Assembly: GCA_012032975.1 (NCBI GenBank)
Contig: JAAUPU010000113.1
Coordinates: 1-7,723 of the forward strand
Direction: 5' to 3'
DNA length: 7,723 nt
Origin: Caldilineaceae bacterium
GTDB lineage: Bacteria; Chloroflexota; Anaerolineae; Caldilineales; Caldilineaceae
Below the pieces are notes generated by a model that saw only the letters and a program-made list of their open reading frames with translations, made no database searches and was not told the DNA's origin. A program made the translations under genes and the position numbers. This document shows, in pieces, positions 7,193 to 7,723 of this stretch (its first letter is position 1; each line of letters starts with the position of its first letter).

Positions 7193-7723
7193 ATGGATAA
7201 GTTCATCAACTGGCTGCGAACGGCTTGGCTCGTGTTGGCCGTGGCCGCGGTCGTCATTGTGCTCGATCAGTGGTCGAAGGAGATTGTCCGTCAGACCATT
7301 GTGAAGTTCAGCTATATCGTTCCGGTTGAAGCGCTTGGCGAGTATTTCGTCTTTGAGCATGTCGACAACTACGGGGCAGCCTTTGGGATCCTGCAGAGTC
7401 AGGGGAATCTCTTTATCGTCATCGCCGCTGTAGTAGCCATCGCGATCTTGGTCTACGTGCGTTATCTGCCGACGGACCAGTGGATCGTGCGCGTATTCCT
7501 GGGTCTACAACTCGGCGGCGCAATCGGCAACGTGATCGACCGGATCAACCAGGGATATGTCACCGATTTCATCAAGATGGGTATTCCTGGCGTCTACTAC
7601 TGGCCCAATTACAACATTGCAGACAGTGCAATCGTGATCGGGGTAATCGGGTTGGGCATCTACATCGTCTACGACGACGTTCGCCGCCAGCGCCTGGAGA
7701 AGGCTGCTGCCAAGCAAGCCGAG
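7193..7723 (+). CDS. lspA: Lipoprotein signal peptidase (LspA), C-terminus cut off by the window edge
   Basis: LspA (signal peptidase II) is the inner-membrane aspartic protease that removes signal peptides from diacylglyceryl-modified prolipoproteins. All 177 visible residues are in frame to the window end. Membrane segments lie at about 10-26, 73-90, 98-115 and 145-160. Conserved pieces are VIVLDQWSKEIV, VDNYGAAFGIL, LGGAIGNVIDRINQGYVTDFI and YWPNYNIADSAI. Asp125 (in VTDFI) and Asp144 (in IADS) are spaced 19 apart, as for the catalytic pair of Pseudomonas LspA (124 and 143). Where most members have a Phe-Asn before the last Asp, here it is Tyr-Asn. The charged Lys/Ala-rich tail after 160 suggests the true end is near. 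The ATG at 7193 has GGAG six bases upstream; an in-frame GTG at 7175 is less likely. It is divergent from the rest of the window, so probably not functionally tied to the his genes. Confidence 0.96.
   Translation, partial: MDKFINWLRTAWLVLAVAAVVIVLDQWSKEIVRQTIVKFSYIVPVEALGEYFVFEHVDNYGAAFGILQSQGNLFIVIAAVVAIAILVYVRYLPTDQWIVRVFLGLQLGGAIGNVIDRINQGYVTDFIKMGIPGVYYWPNYNIADSAIVIGVIGLGIYIVYDDVRRQRLEKAAAKQAE

Overview
The window looks like a bacterial chromosome of moderately high GC (high fifties by eye). It carries a dense minus-strand block of histidine and purine biosynthesis genes, plus one divergent plus-strand gene at the right edge. The style of the encoded proteins (LspA, the DUF402-like protein, the histidine phosphatase with an STEPKA-like motif, HisA joined to a Nudix domain) suggests Chloroflexota, perhaps an Anaerolineae/Caldilineae relative. 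This assignment is an inference from recognition, not a search result.

Reading the minus strand in its direction of transcription (right to left): a nitrilase-fold protein whose catalytic Cys position reads Gly (6893-6078); a DUF402/FomD-like protein (6019-5507); hisH (5510-4839, ATGA overlap with the gene before); a histidine phosphatase-like gene (4849-4309, 11-nt overlap with hisH, one frameshift); an intergenic stretch of about 290 bp with an inverted repeat; hisA fused to a C-terminal Nudix domain (4017-2754, one frameshift); hisF (2689-1892); hisE (1833-1555); a hairpin terminator; then guaB, with its own putative extended -10 promoter, running off the left edge (1410-1). On the plus strand, lspA (7193-7723) runs off the right edge. 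It is divergent from the nitrilase-like gene, and a short upstream reading frame precedes it.

HisH and HisF together form imidazole-glycerol-phosphate synthase, HisA makes its substrate, and HisE acts earlier in the pathway. HisHF releases AICAR, which re-enters purine synthesis, and guaB commits IMP to GMP, so the block sits at the histidine/purine junction. Three probable phosphate- or nucleotide-hydrolysing proteins (Nudix domain, DUF402-like, histidine phosphatase-like) and a nitrilase-fold protein lie among the his genes. No hisG, D, B, C or I is present, so the his genes are split in this genome.

Two genes (hisA-Nudix and the phosphatase) each need a single-base frame correction. Both corrections are of the same kind, one extra base, so draft-sequence error is the simplest explanation, although real decay cannot be excluded. 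I saw no rRNA, tRNA, CRISPR array, insertion sequence or defence system. This is mostly core metabolism; the notable points are the HisA-Nudix fusion, the altered active sites and the unusual neighbours.
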